This document shows, piece after piece, positions 27,240 through 36,504 of a DNA stretch of 64,000 bases; positions within the stretch are counted from its first letter, which is position 1; each line of letters begins with the position of its first letter. Under the pieces are notes generated by a model that saw only the letters and a list, made by a program, of their open reading frames with translations, was not told the DNA's origin and made no database searches. This DNA is from Desulfobacterales bacterium (lineage in GTDB: Bacteria; Desulfobacterota; Desulfobacteria; Desulfobacterales; SpSt-501). The stretch lies in assembly GCA_030834695.1 (NCBI GenBank), contig JAUQXK010000088.1, forward strand, positions 60,550 to 124,549. Reading direction: 5' to 3'. Position numbers and translations under genes: made by a program.

Positions 27240-27983
27240 TCATTTCACGATCTCGCCCCCTTCGGTCGGCGGCGTTGCGGCCTGCGGTCCGGCCGCCGTG
27301 ATGCGTGCCCAGAGCGATGCGTTTACCTCGACCGGGTATCTGCTGCGCAGGCCGTCTATCCAGGCGCTGAAGGCTTCTTCCGTCTTGGCCCGGCGCAGGT
27401 CGGCGACAAGGGTTTCCTTTAACCGTTCAAATTTCTGCTCGGAATCGGCGCCGACGGCCTTTCCTCCGTAATTCTGTTCGTAATAAGCCGCGAGGTCCTC
27501 GGCCGAAATGGTCACGTGAGGCCGCAGCTCGATCTCTACCAGTTTGTCCATCAACAGACGGCTTGCCAAGCGCTGTTTCCATGTCTCGAATGGCAGGGCC
27601 GATTCGACGAGCGTTTGTTCGAAGACCCCCGGCGGATAATCGGCCTTGACGGCGTCCACGGCCGCTTCGAGTTCAGTCGGAGAGACCGTGATCCCCAATT
27701 CCCGGGAACGGTGAAGCAGGATCAGATCGATGGTCATCTCGTCGAGCAGCCGGCGGCGTGCCTGCTGCAGCTCGGGCGCATCGGATTCGATGCTGCCGGG
27801 ATGAGCCGCCTTGACCAGCTCAAACGCCTGCATGAAGTCCTGGCGGGTAACCTCCAGCGTCCCCAGCCGGAGCAAATAGTCCTCCGCCCGCTCCCGCTCG
27901 GAAGGTCCGCAGCCCAGCAAAGCCAGCAGCGTTAGAATTGTACTGATCCTCCGGCCGTACCGAAGGCGGTTGTCCCTTGTCAC
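27240..27983 (-). CDS. SurA-N-like lipoprotein (chaperone without isomerase domain)
   Basis: 247 residues with a GTG start. A lipobox, LLALLGC, puts the lipidated Cys at about residue 25. The mature part repeats the SurA N-terminal helical layout (ARRRLLDEMTIDLILLHRS, SPTELEAAVDAVKADYP, SRLLMDKLVEIEL, ISAEDLAAYYEQNYGG). The parvulin core is missing; the chain ends in a further helix and a Pro-rich tail. It is probably a membrane-anchored partner of the adjacent SurA-like foldase. The start is uncertain because no good ribosome site is visible. It lies between mfd and the isomerase gene on the same strand. Confidence 0.78.
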   Translation of the reverse strand: MTRDNRLRYGRRISTILTLLALLGCGPSERERAEDYLLRLGTLEVTRQDFMQAFELVKAAHPGSIESDAPELQQARRRLLDEMTIDLILLHRSRELGITVSPTELEAAVDAVKADYPPGVFEQTLVESALPFETWKQRLASRLLMDKLVEIELRPHVTISAEDLAAYYEQNYGGKAVGADSEQKFERLKETLVADLRRAKTEEAFSAWIDGLRSRYPVEVNASLWARITAAGPQAATPPTEGGEIVK

Positions 27984-28043
27984 CGATCCGCTGACCTCAC
28001 CGTGCCGGAACCGTGAATGCCACCCCGGCGACCAGATAAGAAT

Positions 28044-31000
28044 TTAATTTTCTTGGCTATTAACACGTTGCCCGATGGCTTGCAATATGTTTTTAGCCTG
28101 GGCGAGCTGGCCGACGGTCCCCTGCGCGGTCAGCCGGGCCTTGAGCACGCCGTCCGGCGAGAGCTCGTACTGCTTGGGATCGCGACGGATCAAATCCGCC
28201 ACGACGGATGGATCTATCATGTGAACCGCGGAAAACGACAGAATGAGCATCCGGTCCCTGAGATCCAGCCGCGACACCCCCGCATCGCGCGCCATGACTT
28301 TGAGCATGATTTTGAAGAGCAAATGGGTCGCTTCGTCGGGCAGCGGCCCGAAACGATCGGCCAGCTCTGTACGGATGTCGGATAGCTCCTGCAATTCCGA
28401 CATCCGCGCCAGGCGTCGATAAAGAAACATGCGCTGGTCGATATCCGGAATGTAGGATTCGGCGAAATAGGCCGACAACTGGATGTTGATCTCCGGGTCC
28501 AGGGGCTGGACGATCGGCTCGCCTTTCATGTCGGCGACGGCCTCTTCCATCAGCTGCAGGAACATGTCGTAGCCGACGGCGGCAATGTGGCCCGACTGGG
28601 AGGCCCCTAAGATGGCACCGCCGCCGCGGATCTCCAGGTCGTTCATCGCGATCTGGAACCCGGAACCCAGGTCGCTGTGTTCCATCAGCACCTTCAGGCG
28701 CTTGCGGGCGTCCGACGTCAGAAGGCTCTCATCGGGAATCAGCAGGTAGGCGTAGGCCTGCTCGTCCGATCGCCCCACGCGGCCCCGCAGCTGGTACATC
28801 TGGGCCAGACCGAAGCAGTCCGCCCGGTTGACGATAATGGTGTTGGCGGTGGCGATGTCCAGGCCGGATTCAATGATGGTGGTGCAGACCAGCAGGTCGA
28901 TCTCCCGGTTCACAAAGCGGTACATGACCCCTTCCAGGTCCTCCTCGGCCATTTGGCCGTGGGCGACATCGAGCCGGACCTCCGGGACGAGCTCCTGCAG
29001 CTTGCGCGCCATTCGGTGGATCCCGTCGATATGGTTGTGGACGAAGAAGATCTGCCCCTTGCGTCGCAGCTCGCGCCGGATGGCTTCGGCGACGACCTCA
29101 CCGTCGAACTCGGAAATGTAGGTGAGGATCGCCTTGCGGTACTCGGGCGGGGTCTGAATCAGGCTGATGTCGCGGATCCCCGTCAGCGACATATGCAGCG
29201 TCCGGGGGATCGGGGTGGCCGTCAATGCGAGCACATCCACCGCGGCGCGCATCTTTTTCAGCCTTTCCTTGTGCCGCACGCCGAAGCGTTGTTCCTCGTC
29301 CAGAACGAGCAATCCCAGATCCTTGAAAGCGATGTCTTTCTGGATCAGGCGATGGGTGCCGACGACGACGTCCACGGTTCCGGATTTCAAGCCGGCAACG
29401 ATGGCCTGCTGTTCCGGACGGGAGCGGAACCGGCTCAGGCAGGCGACATTCACCGGATAGCGCTGAAACCGGCTGCGGAACGTCGCGTAATGCTGTTCGG
29501 CCAGAATCGTGGTGGGGACCAGCACCGCCACCTGTTTGCCGTTGTTCACCGCAACGAATGCGGCCCGGAGCGCCACCTCGGTCTTCCCGTAGCCCACATC
29601 CCCGCACACGAGCCGGTCCATGGGCGCGGCCTGTTGCATGTCATCGATCACCTGGTTGATCGCCTTGAGCTGGTCTCCGGTTTCCTCGTACGGGAAGCCG
29701 GTCTCGAAGTCGCGCAGGTAGCCGTCCACCGGCTCGAACCCGAACCCCCTCGCCACCTTGCGCTGCGCATAGAGCTTCAACAGTTCGCCGGCGATCTTTT
29801 CCGCCGAACGCTTCACGCGCGCCTTGACCCGCTCCCAGGACCGGCCGCCCATTTTATCGAGGGACGGCTGCTGCCCCTCGACGCCCATGTATTTTTGGAT
29901 GATCCCCATGCGGTCCACCGGCAGATAAAGCTTGTCCCCGCCCTGGTAGATCAAGACCAGAAAATCGCTGCGCGCCCCTTCCACCGAGAGTTTTTGCAGG
30001 CCCTCGTACTGTCCGATGCCGTGATCGGCGTGCACGATCAGATCCCCCTGCTTGAGCTCCTGAAGGTCGAAGAGCCGGGCGCGCTCGCGCGCCGGACCCC
30101 CGCCGGGTTTGGCGCGCCGGATCTGCCGAATCCCGAAGATCTCCTGATCGGCCACTACCGCCAGCTTTTCGGCAGGCCAAACAAACCCGGTGGAAATCCG
30201 CCCGAGGCAGATCACCGGCAACGTCGATTCCGTTTCGTCCCAGGCGAAGCCCTCCGCACGTGCAAACCGCAGCCCGTAAGGCTGAAGCAGGGACTCCAGG
30301 CGCTCGGCAAGGGACCGACTCGGGCAGACCACCCGGACGCGGATCCCGGCGTGCTGCTGCTCGCGGATCCAGTCGGCCAACGGCATGAGCAGCTGGTCCT
30401 TGTCGCGCGGCTGCCGCAACGCCGAAGACAGCTCCCGGTTGTCGCGGATGCCGACCGGAACCGCCTGCGGCGGCTCGCCCGGTCCGGAATCGCCACTTCC
30501 TCCGACCACTTCGATCATTTTAAGAGAAAGCGGCGGCCGCGCGCCGAGGCCTCGCCGGGCTTCCTCCCAGGAGAGGTAGAGCCGCTCGGGGGCTACGCAC
30601 AGCCGCTGGTTTTCGCGCGAGGCGAGGTAATTGGCCTGAACCTGTTCCGTGAACTCCCGCGCCGCACGCGCCAGTTGATCGGGGTCGACCAGCGCCACGA
30701 GCGTGTCCGGAGGCAGGTAATCGCCGAAGCAATCGAGGTGGGAGTATACCAGCGGCAGCAGGCTCTCGATTCCCGGAAAGCCTTCCTGACGGCCCAGTTG
30801 GGTCGTGATCTGGCGCACCTGACTCACCGGCACGTCGAGTTCGGCGGCTTGAAGACGGATGCGGTTGAGGATTTCCGGCAAGGCGCCGGGCGCCAGGATC
30901 GCCTCGCGCGCCGGCAGCAGCACGGCTTCGGAATGACTGTATAACCGGCGTTGGTCAGCCGCCCCGAAGAACCGGAGCGACTCCACGCGGTCCCCGAAAA

Positions 31001-31583
31001 ACTCGATGCGCAGCGGATCGGAATAAAGCGGTGAAAACACGTCCACGATCCCCCCGCGCACCGAAAAATCACCGGGTTCTTCGACGATGGCCGTGCGCAG
31101 ATAGCCGCCGGATATAAGCTTGGCGACCAATCGTTCGCGTTCGATTTCCTCCCCGGCCTGGAGCAATTCAGCATACCGGCTGAGTTCCTGCCGCGGAACC
31201 AACCTCTGGAGCAGCGCCGGAATCGTCGTCACGACCACCAACGGCTCTGTCTCGTTCATCAGGCGATAAAGCACCCGGATCCGTTCGGAGGCGGTCTGGT
31301 TGTGGTAGGAAAGAAACTTGAACGGCAGCAGATGGTAGGGCGGAAAAAACACGACGGACAGGCCCTGGGATTGGCAGAAAAAGCGCAGGTCGTCCGCCAG
31401 TCGCTGGCCGTCCTCCGGAGAAGCGGCCACCACCAGCATCGGCGTACGTTGCCGGGATTGAATGGCGGAAAGTATAAAAGCCCGCTCGCTTCCGGAGACC
31501 CCGCTGACGTCGATCGGCCGGCGGCGGCAAACAACGGCCTCAGCGACGTCCGCAGCTCGAATTATGTCTTGATTTTGTTGCAT
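28044..31583 (-). CDS. mfd: Transcription-repair coupling factor Mfd
   Basis: 1179 residues, the usual size. UvrB-homology domains come first (VVFFPPYHLLPFKFLSYHNQ in parts). The RNA polymerase interaction domain follows (GDLIVHADHGIGQYEGL, LVLIYQGGDKLYLPVDRM), then the translocase with Walker A GDVGYGKTEVALRA, DEEQRFGVRHKE, LTATPIPRTLHMSL and QLRGRVGRSDEQAYAYL. The TRCF C-terminal domain closes it. Mfd pushes stalled RNA polymerase off lesions and recruits UvrA. No strong ribosome binding site precedes the ATG. Confidence 0.97.
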   Translation of the reverse strand: MQQNQDIIRAADVAEAVVCRRRPIDVSGVSGSERAFILSAIQSRQRTPMLVVAASPEDGQRLADDLRFFCQSQGLSVVFFPPYHLLPFKFLSYHNQTASERIRVLYRLMNETEPLVVVTTIPALLQRLVPRQELSRYAELLQAGEEIERERLVAKLISGGYLRTAIVEEPGDFSVRGGIVDVFSPLYSDPLRIEFFGDRVESLRFFGAADQRRLYSHSEAVLLPAREAILAPGALPEILNRIRLQAAELDVPVSQVRQITTQLGRQEGFPGIESLLPLVYSHLDCFGDYLPPDTLVALVDPDQLARAAREFTEQVQANYLASRENQRLCVAPERLYLSWEEARRGLGARPPLSLKMIEVVGGSGDSGPGEPPQAVPVGIRDNRELSSALRQPRDKDQLLMPLADWIREQQHAGIRVRVVCPSRSLAERLESLLQPYGLRFARAEGFAWDETESTLPVICLGRISTGFVWPAEKLAVVADQEIFGIRQIRRAKPGGGPARERARLFDLQELKQGDLIVHADHGIGQYEGLQKLSVEGARSDFLVLIYQGGDKLYLPVDRMGIIQKYMGVEGQQPSLDKMGGRSWERVKARVKRSAEKIAGELLKLYAQRKVARGFGFEPVDGYLRDFETGFPYEETGDQLKAINQVIDDMQQAAPMDRLVCGDVGYGKTEVALRAAFVAVNNGKQVAVLVPTTILAEQHYATFRSRFQRYPVNVACLSRFRSRPEQQAIVAGLKSGTVDVVVGTHRLIQKDIAFKDLGLLVLDEEQRFGVRHKERLKKMRAAVDVLALTATPIPRTLHMSLTGIRDISLIQTPPEYRKAILTYISEFDGEVVAEAIRRELRRKGQIFFVHNHIDGIHRMARKLQELVPEVRLDVAHGQMAEEDLEGVMYRFVNREIDLLVCTTIIESGLDIATANTIIVNRADCFGLAQMYQLRGRVGRSDEQAYAYLLIPDESLLTSDARKRLKVLMEHSDLGSGFQIAMNDLEIRGGGAILGASQSGHIAAVGYDMFLQLMEEAVADMKGEPIVQPLDPEINIQLSAYFAESYIPDIDQRMFLYRRLARMSELQELSDIRTELADRFGPLPDEATHLLFKIMLKVMARDAGVSRLDLRDRMLILSFSAVHMIDPSVVADLIRRDPKQYELSPDGVLKARLTAQGTVGQLAQAKNILQAIGQRVNSQEN

Positions 31584-31657
31584 GATCGCAGTAGATAAAA
31601 AATTTCAAATTGGTTCATTCCACCGGCCGATCCGTTGTCTTTTCATTTCGGATCTTT

Positions 31658-31734
31658 GCCACCGTAGCTCAATTCGGTAGAGCACGCGATTCGTAATCGT
31701 GAGGTTATCGGTTCAATTCCGATCGGTGGCTCCA
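31658..31734 (+). tRNA. tRNA-Thr (anticodon CGT), CCA encoded
   Basis: All parts of the cloverleaf can be drawn. The acceptor GCCACCG pairs with CGGTGGC and the D arm is GCTC/GAGC. The anticodon stem CGCGA/TCGTG holds loop TTCGTAA, so the anticodon is CGT (Thr, codon ACG). The T arm is ATCGG-TTCAATT-CCGAT. The CCA end is encoded after discriminator T. Total 77 nt. A strong terminator follows directly. Confidence 0.96.
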
Positions 31735-31741
31735 AACAGCT

Positions 31742-31780
31742 AAAGCCGGATAGCCATGGCTATCCGGCTTTTATTTTTTA
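31742..31780 (+). terminator. Rho-independent terminator after tRNA-Thr
   Basis: AAAGCCGGATAGCC and GGCTATCCGGCTTT form a 14-bp perfect stem closed by a very small loop, followed by TATTTTTTA. It ends the tRNA transcript and separates it from ihfA. Confidence 0.88.
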
Positions 31781-31875
31781 CCCTATTTCCGGCCGCAGGG
31801 CAACCGCCCGAAAATCCCGGTCACCGCGTCATAGTAGTAATCACTTGAAAAATAAGCGAATTTTCGATAAGTCGC

Positions 31876-31904
31876 TTGACACCTCAAGTAATTCCGGATA
31901 GTCT
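31876..31904 (+). promoter_or_regulatory. Probable sigma-70 promoter for the microprotein-ihfA unit
   Basis: TTGACA (31876-31881), a 17-base spacer, then TAGTCT (31899-31904). The -35 is perfect and the -10 partial. The first downstream gene starts 69 bases later. Confidence 0.5.
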
Positions 31905-31972
31905 GACCTGCAAAAGGGGTGGTCGCGCCGAACCTTTGAATACATCGTCAGGAGGCTCAACAGGAAGCGCCC

Positions 31973-32104
31973 ATGAAGGACATCGAAGACATTGAACTGA
32001 AAGCGGAAATGGATGAAATCATGCGCAGTGTCGAGAGCATCATGAAAAAGGTGGAAGCGGTATTGCCGGCCCCTTCGGAGGCTTCCGATCCGATCGATGA
32101 ATAG
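31973..32104 (+). CDS. 43-residue acidic helical microprotein
   Basis: ATG at 31973, preceded by CAGGAAGCGCCC and a further GGAGG upstream. The product starts MKDIEDIELKAEMDEIMRSV, is rich in Glu, Asp and Lys, and should be one amphipathic helix with a Pro/Ser tail. It shares the promoter and direction with ihfA, 100 bases downstream. I do not recognise the family. The clean start region, codon usage and lack of frame interruptions favour a real gene. Confidence 0.55.
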   Translation: MKDIEDIELKAEMDEIMRSVESIMKKVEAVLPAPSEASDPIDE

Positions 32105-32204
32105 AATCGGTTCGGCGGAATCGAGACCGGTCAAGTCCAGGCCTGAACCGGCCTCGAAAGCAGCATAAATTCATCCCGGAAACTTGCGTTTGGTAGGAGG
32201 CGCT

Positions 32205-32492
32205 ATGGCGGTGACAAAGGATGATATCGTTGCGCGGATCCATGAGGTCGGATTTACCAAGAAACAAGCCGTCGACCTGGTGGAAACTCTCATCGAGATC
32301 ATCAAGGGCAGCCTCGAGAAGAGCGAGGACGTCCTCATCTCCGGCTTCGGAAAATTTTGTATCAAGGGCAAGCACCAGCGCAGAGGCAGAAACCCCGCTA
32401 CGGGGGAAGACCTTATGCTGCGCGAGCGGCGGGTGATCACGTTCAAATGCTCCGGAAAGCTGCGCAACAAGATCAACGGCCTGCCGGAGTAA
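32205..32492 (+). CDS. ihfA: Integration host factor subunit alpha
   Basis: 95 residues from the ATG at 32205 with TAGGAGG upstream; a TTG seven codons earlier is in frame but not preferred. The HU/IHF fold is clear: TKDDIVARIHEVGFTKKQA, GSLEKSEDVLISGFGKF, RGRNPATGEDLML (the beta-arm with the Pro that intercalates into DNA) and RRVITFKCSGKLRNKI. The NPATGED arm and C-terminal pattern favour IHF-alpha over HU. IHF bends DNA, also at sigma-54 promoters such as the one near 52.9 kb. Confidence 0.9.
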   Translation: MAVTKDDIVARIHEVGFTKKQAVDLVETLIEIIKGSLEKSEDVLISGFGKFCIKGKHQRRGRNPATGEDLMLRERRVITFKCSGKLRNKINGLPE

Positions 32493-32498
32493 CCCGGT

Positions 32499-33887
32499 CT
32501 AATCTCCGATGTGGTAGGTCTTGATTTTGCTGAGCAGGGACGGATGACTGATCTCCAGCAACCGGGCCGCCTGGCTGCGGTTGCCCCTGGTTTTCTCGAG
32601 CGCCTGCCGAATCAACTTATTCTCCACGACCCGTTGCGCCGCTTTCAACGAAAGCCCCTCCAGGACGGCCTCTCCCGGCTGGCCCCGGTCGTGCGCCGGG
32701 AGGCTGGGAGGCAGATGCTCCAGCCCCAGCAAAGTGTCCTCGGCCAGAAGCACCGCACGTTCCACCACATTTTCCAGCTCGCGGACGTTGCCCGGCCAGG
32801 AGTGCTCGAGCAGCGCCCCCATCGCGGCGGGCGCAATACCCTCGATGCGCTTTCCCATCTTGGCGTTGAATCGTTCCAGAAAATGGCGGCACAAATTAGG
32901 GATGTCTTCCGGCCGCTGGCGCAGCGGCGGCAGAGTGATGGTGAGCACGTTCAGCCGATAGTAGAGGTCTTCGCGAAACTGTCCGCGCTTCACCTCTTCG
33001 GCCAGGTCTTTGGCGGTTGCGGCCATCACCCGCACATCGACCCGCGTATGCCGAGAATCGCCGACCGGACGGATCTCGTTTTCCTGCAACACCCGCAGCA
33101 GTTTGACCTGCAGCGCCAACGGAAGCTCGCCGATTTCATCTAAAAAAATGGTGCCCCCATCCGCCTCCTGGAACAGCCCTTTCTTGTTGCGGTCGGCGCC
33201 CGTAAAAGCTCCTTTTTTGTAGCCGAACAGCTCGCTTTCGAGCAGGTGCTCCGGAATGCCGCCGCAGTTGACAGGGACCAGGGGCATCGCGGCGCGCTCG
33301 CCCTCGGAGTGAATCCCACGTGCAATCAATTCCTTCCCGGTTCCGCTTTCACCCAGAATCAGGACGGTCGTTGAAAACCGCGCCGCCTTCTGCGCCAGTT
33401 CGAAAACCGTCGCCATGGCCGCGCTGCGCGCCACCAGCCGCCCGAACCGGTAATCCTTTTCAATCTCGCGGATGCGGGCTTTGAGCAGCCGGTTTTCTTT
33501 TTTCAGCCGTTCGCGTTCCTCGGCTTTTCGAAGTGCCAGGAGCACCTCATCGGGTTTGAAGGGTTTCGAAATGTAGTCGTAGGCACCGAGTTTCATGGCC
33601 TCGATGGCGGAGTCGATGCTGCCGTAGGCGGACATCATGATCACCGTGCTCCGGCCGATAAGGTCGCCGGCGGCCTTCAAGAAATCCATGCCGCCCAGGA
33701 CCGGCATCTTGACGTCGCACAGGATGTAGTCATAGGTGCAGCGCTGCAACTGCAGCAGCCCGGCCTGGCCGTCGGACGCCGAGTCCACTTCGTATCCGGC
33801 TTTTCTCAGCACGGCAGCCAACATGTGGCACATGTTGGCTTCGTCGTCGATGACCAAAATTTTTTGGTTTTCGTCTTCAGGTTCCAT
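32499..33887 (-). CDS. Sigma-54-dependent response regulator (NtrC family)
   Basis: 462 residues from the ATG at 33887, the start closest to the receiver domain with GAGGA some 11 bases ahead; the frame is open further upstream. The receiver domain has the acidic pair VIDDE, phospho-acceptor Asp58 (CDVKMP) and YISKPF. The AAA+ domain shows GESGTGKE, ELFGYKKGAFTGA (the sigma-54 contact loop) and FLDEIGELP. The C-terminal Fis-type helix-turn-helix is GNRSQAARLLEISHPSLLSK. It is encoded right after its probable kinase. Targets are unknown. It converges with ihfA with only six bases between. Confidence 0.92.
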   Translation of the reverse strand: MEPEDENQKILVIDDEANMCHMLAAVLRKAGYEVDSASDGQAGLLQLQRCTYDYILCDVKMPVLGGMDFLKAAGDLIGRSTVIMMSAYGSIDSAIEAMKLGAYDYISKPFKPDEVLLALRKAEERERLKKENRLLKARIREIEKDYRFGRLVARSAAMATVFELAQKAARFSTTVLILGESGTGKELIARGIHSEGERAAMPLVPVNCGGIPEHLLESELFGYKKGAFTGADRNKKGLFQEADGGTIFLDEIGELPLALQVKLLRVLQENEIRPVGDSRHTRVDVRVMAATAKDLAEEVKRGQFREDLYYRLNVLTITLPPLRQRPEDIPNLCRHFLERFNAKMGKRIEGIAPAAMGALLEHSWPGNVRELENVVERAVLLAEDTLLGLEHLPPSLPAHDRGQPGEAVLEGLSLKAAQRVVENKLIRQALEKTRGNRSQAARLLEISHPSLLSKIKTYHIGD

Positions 33888-33975
33888 CAGCTGTGCGATC
33901 CTCATGTAACGCCGATTGCCTGATACCACGGATGTCGGTGCTCAGGCGTCACCCGCCCTTACGGCCGGCTTGCAT

Positions 33976-35589
33976 TCAACGCGGTGGCCTGGAACCAACG
34001 TCGCTCCGTTCGAGCGACGCTCGGCAGATGGGTTTCGCCTCTGCAGACTCGGGAACCACCGGCAGCAATACGGTCATGACCGTCCCCTCGCCGACGGCGC
34101 TTGCGGCCCTCAGGGTGCCGCCGACGCTTTCCATGATCATGAAGCTTACGGCAAGCCCAAGACCCGTCCCCTTCCCGGGCTCCTTGGTTGTGAAGAACGG
34201 GTCGAAAATGCTGTCTATGTGCTCGGCGGGAATCCCGGAGCCGTTGTCTTTGAAATGAATATGAAGCCAGTTCCGAGTTTTTCCGGAAACCGCCTCTACG
34301 GCCAGCGCGTTTTCGGTTGCGATGGATAGTTCGCCGCGCGATTCAGGCCCCTTTGCCGAAACCGCATCAGCGGCGTTGATGATCAGATTCAGGAACACCT
34401 GCCGCAGCTGGTTTGAATCGAGCGCCGCGATGTCGTCTTGAGCCTGAAGTTCCGGCTTCAAGCGGATGTGGGCCATGAACGGCTGCAGATTCAGTCCTTC
34501 GACCATGTCCTCGATGAGGGCATGGACCGAAAACGGTTGGCAACTGCCGGAGGCGGGACGCGAAATTTCCAGCAACTGCCGGATAATGGCGCTGATTCGC
34601 TCGATTTCCTGCTGGGCTCGATTCAGGAATTCAACTCGTTCTTCCTCTGAAATCTCTTGATGCTTCAGCAATTCGAGGTACCCGGTCACGATACCGATGG
34701 GATTTCCAATCTCGTGCGCGATGCCGGCCGACAATCTTCCGACCGATGCGAGCTTCTCGGCCCGGATGATTTCGGACTGGGCTCTTTTCAGCTCGACGTT
34801 GGCGGTTTCAAGCGACGCCACGGTGTCGCGCAGCTTTTTCTTGTCGGCCGAAAGCCGCCGCATCAACCCGTTCAAGGATGACGACAGCCGCTGCAGCTCA
34901 TTGTCCTCTTTCCGGACGGCAAACAGCATTGCATCGTCTTCTTTGTAGTCTTCTGCGCGCTGGGCCAGGCGAACCAGCGGCTGGAGATAGAGCTTGACGA
35001 CACGGTAAACGCCGATGAAGACCAGAATGGCGACATTGATGAAAATATATGGGAACAAGATCTGCTGCGAGTTCCGCAAAGAGCGGTAGATGCCTTCCAG
35101 CGGAAACACCAGGCTGAAACCGGCTACCAATTCTTCATTCCTCCGCAGAGGCGTTGCGATCACCAGGTATTCATGCTGCATCCCGAAAAACCCGAACGTG
35201 CTGCCGATGAATTGAACGCTTTCCGTTCCGCTGGCCAGAGCCTGTTCGGTATAGGCCGCCACCGCTTCTTCGGGTGCGCAGCGACTCAAACCGAAGCTGA
35301 TCCGCCGCTGATTGCGGTCGAGCAGAATAAGGCCGCAGGCACCGGCCTCGTTGAGTGCGAGCCCCACCCGGTTCCTGAAGTCGGAGACCGCGGACATATT
35401 TTCCCAGGTGGCATGCTCGCTCAGGTAGCTGGCGATCAGGCCGGAAACCGCCTTGCCTTTTGATATTTCGGCGCGGATCAAATTGCGCTGGGCCGTCACT
35501 GTCGTGACGAGGTCGATCGACAGCATCCCCAGCAGCAGCAGCAGCGCAAGGTTGAGGGTGATTTTGGTTTTGAGTGCCCTGGCGCCCAT
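33976..35589 (-). CDS. Membrane sensor histidine kinase
   Basis: 537 residues from the ATG at 35589; a TTG five codons upstream is possible. TM1 (TLNLALLLLLGMLSIDLV) and TM2 (FPYIFINVAILVFIGVYRV) bracket a ~150-residue periplasmic sensor region. A HAMP-like linker leads to the HisKA box LSAGIAHEIGNPIG with phospho-acceptor His292. The ATPase domain follows: FLNLIINAADAV (N box), DNGSGIPAEH (G1), DPFFTTKEPGKGTGLGLA (F/G2). It phosphorylates the NtrC-type regulator encoded 88 bases downstream. The signal is unknown. Confidence 0.92.
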   Translation of the reverse strand: MGARALKTKITLNLALLLLLGMLSIDLVTTVTAQRNLIRAEISKGKAVSGLIASYLSEHATWENMSAVSDFRNRVGLALNEAGACGLILLDRNQRRISFGLSRCAPEEAVAAYTEQALASGTESVQFIGSTFGFFGMQHEYLVIATPLRRNEELVAGFSLVFPLEGIYRSLRNSQQILFPYIFINVAILVFIGVYRVVKLYLQPLVRLAQRAEDYKEDDAMLFAVRKEDNELQRLSSSLNGLMRRLSADKKKLRDTVASLETANVELKRAQSEIIRAEKLASVGRLSAGIAHEIGNPIGIVTGYLELLKHQEISEEERVEFLNRAQQEIERISAIIRQLLEISRPASGSCQPFSVHALIEDMVEGLNLQPFMAHIRLKPELQAQDDIAALDSNQLRQVFLNLIINAADAVSAKGPESRGELSIATENALAVEAVSGKTRNWLHIHFKDNGSGIPAEHIDSIFDPFFTTKEPGKGTGLGLAVSFMIMESVGGTLRAASAVGEGTVMTVLLPVVPESAEAKPICRASLERSDVGSRPPR

Positions 35590-35939
35590 CCGAAATACAA
35601 ACAATAGATTAATTACAGTTAGTTGAATATGTTTCCGCCGACTCGGCCGCCACCGCCGAGCATCGCTTATGTCAAAAAATCCATGGTCATTTTATGAAGG
35701 GCTGGAACACCGATAATTAAATTATGCAATTATGGCGCCAGAAATAAACTCATTGAATCAGAGGTGCGCGCAACCGCCGGCCGGAACGAAGCCCGGCTAC
35801 CCGGCAGTCGCCGGCGGCATCGGACGAGGACCTTGCAGAGGCAATCGGCGGCTCGCAAAAAAACTTGACGAGCCGGCCACGGGAGGGTCTTGCGGGGAAA
35901 ATTTAAGATTCGGTGCCTGAACGTCCTTTTCTTGGCCTC
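35590..35939. other. Gene-free stretch with a GC-rich structured segment
   Basis: AT-rich from 35590 to 35755, then GC-rich. CCGCCGGC (35774-35781) pairs with GCCGGCGG (35810-35817) around an inner GCCCGGCTACCCGGC. It matches no riboswitch consensus I know. A 62-codon plus-strand frame crosses it but has no ribosome site. Possibly a small RNA or a leader for the kinase gene. Confidence 0.35.
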
Positions 35940-36305
35940 TCAATACGAGTTGATCTTTTTCAGCATCGACATGCCGACCACCAGATGGCCCTTGAATCGA
36001 CCGCCGGCGAGCTCCGAAATATGCTGAACCCTCGAAAGGTATTGGCCGAACGGACTTGCGGATTCTGCCGGTGAGAGCAGTTTCATATTCAACTCCTGAC
36101 CGATCGCGATCAGGGTCAGAAAATTTGAACCGGCCTTGACTACGACGCCCGCCCCTTTTTCGGACAGATCCCTGACTTTCAGCTGGTAGACCGGAACCCC
36201 CGGGAACTTAAACTCGGCCCGATGGTTGGACAACTGCACGGCACGATCCTGGGAGCGCCGTTCCTCGGATGGCTCCGGCGCCTCATTATGTTTCACCTTG
36301 CTCAT
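35940..36305 (-). CDS. PilZ domain protein
   Basis: 121 residues with GGAGCCAC before the ATG. The start of a PilZ domain is seen: EERRSQDRAVQ and FKFPGVPVYQLKVRDLSEKG, with GAGVVVKAGSNF, the usual DLSxxG step. The exact RxxxR motif for cyclic-di-GMP is only approximate (RRSQDR), so nucleotide binding is likely but not certain. It is cytoplasmic, with no membrane segment. It lies upstream of the kinase/regulator pair on the same strand, 350 bases away. Confidence 0.78.
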   Translation of the reverse strand: MSKVKHNEAPEPSEERRSQDRAVQLSNHRAEFKFPGVPVYQLKVRDLSEKGAGVVVKAGSNFLTLIAIGQELNMKLLSPAESASPFGQYLSRVQHISELAGGRFKGHLVVGMSMLKKINSY

Positions 36306-36504
36306 GTGGCTCCTGCAGGTTTCATTCGGTCACGCCGACGGCTCGACCGGTATTTTATAACGACTTCTGGAAATAGCGTACCATAGTTTGATGAAAATTT
36401 CATGGCCTTGATATCTCTTTTCCCGAAATCTGATTTATGATCTAATTAAAATGACATCGAACATTGGAGTTTTCCGTATCATAACCCTCGAAAAGGAGGA
36501 AGTC

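Noticed and set aside
35755..35900. Cobalamin, cyclic-di-GMP or lysine riboswitch in the GC-rich gap
   Set aside because: The conserved core boxes of these classes are not present.
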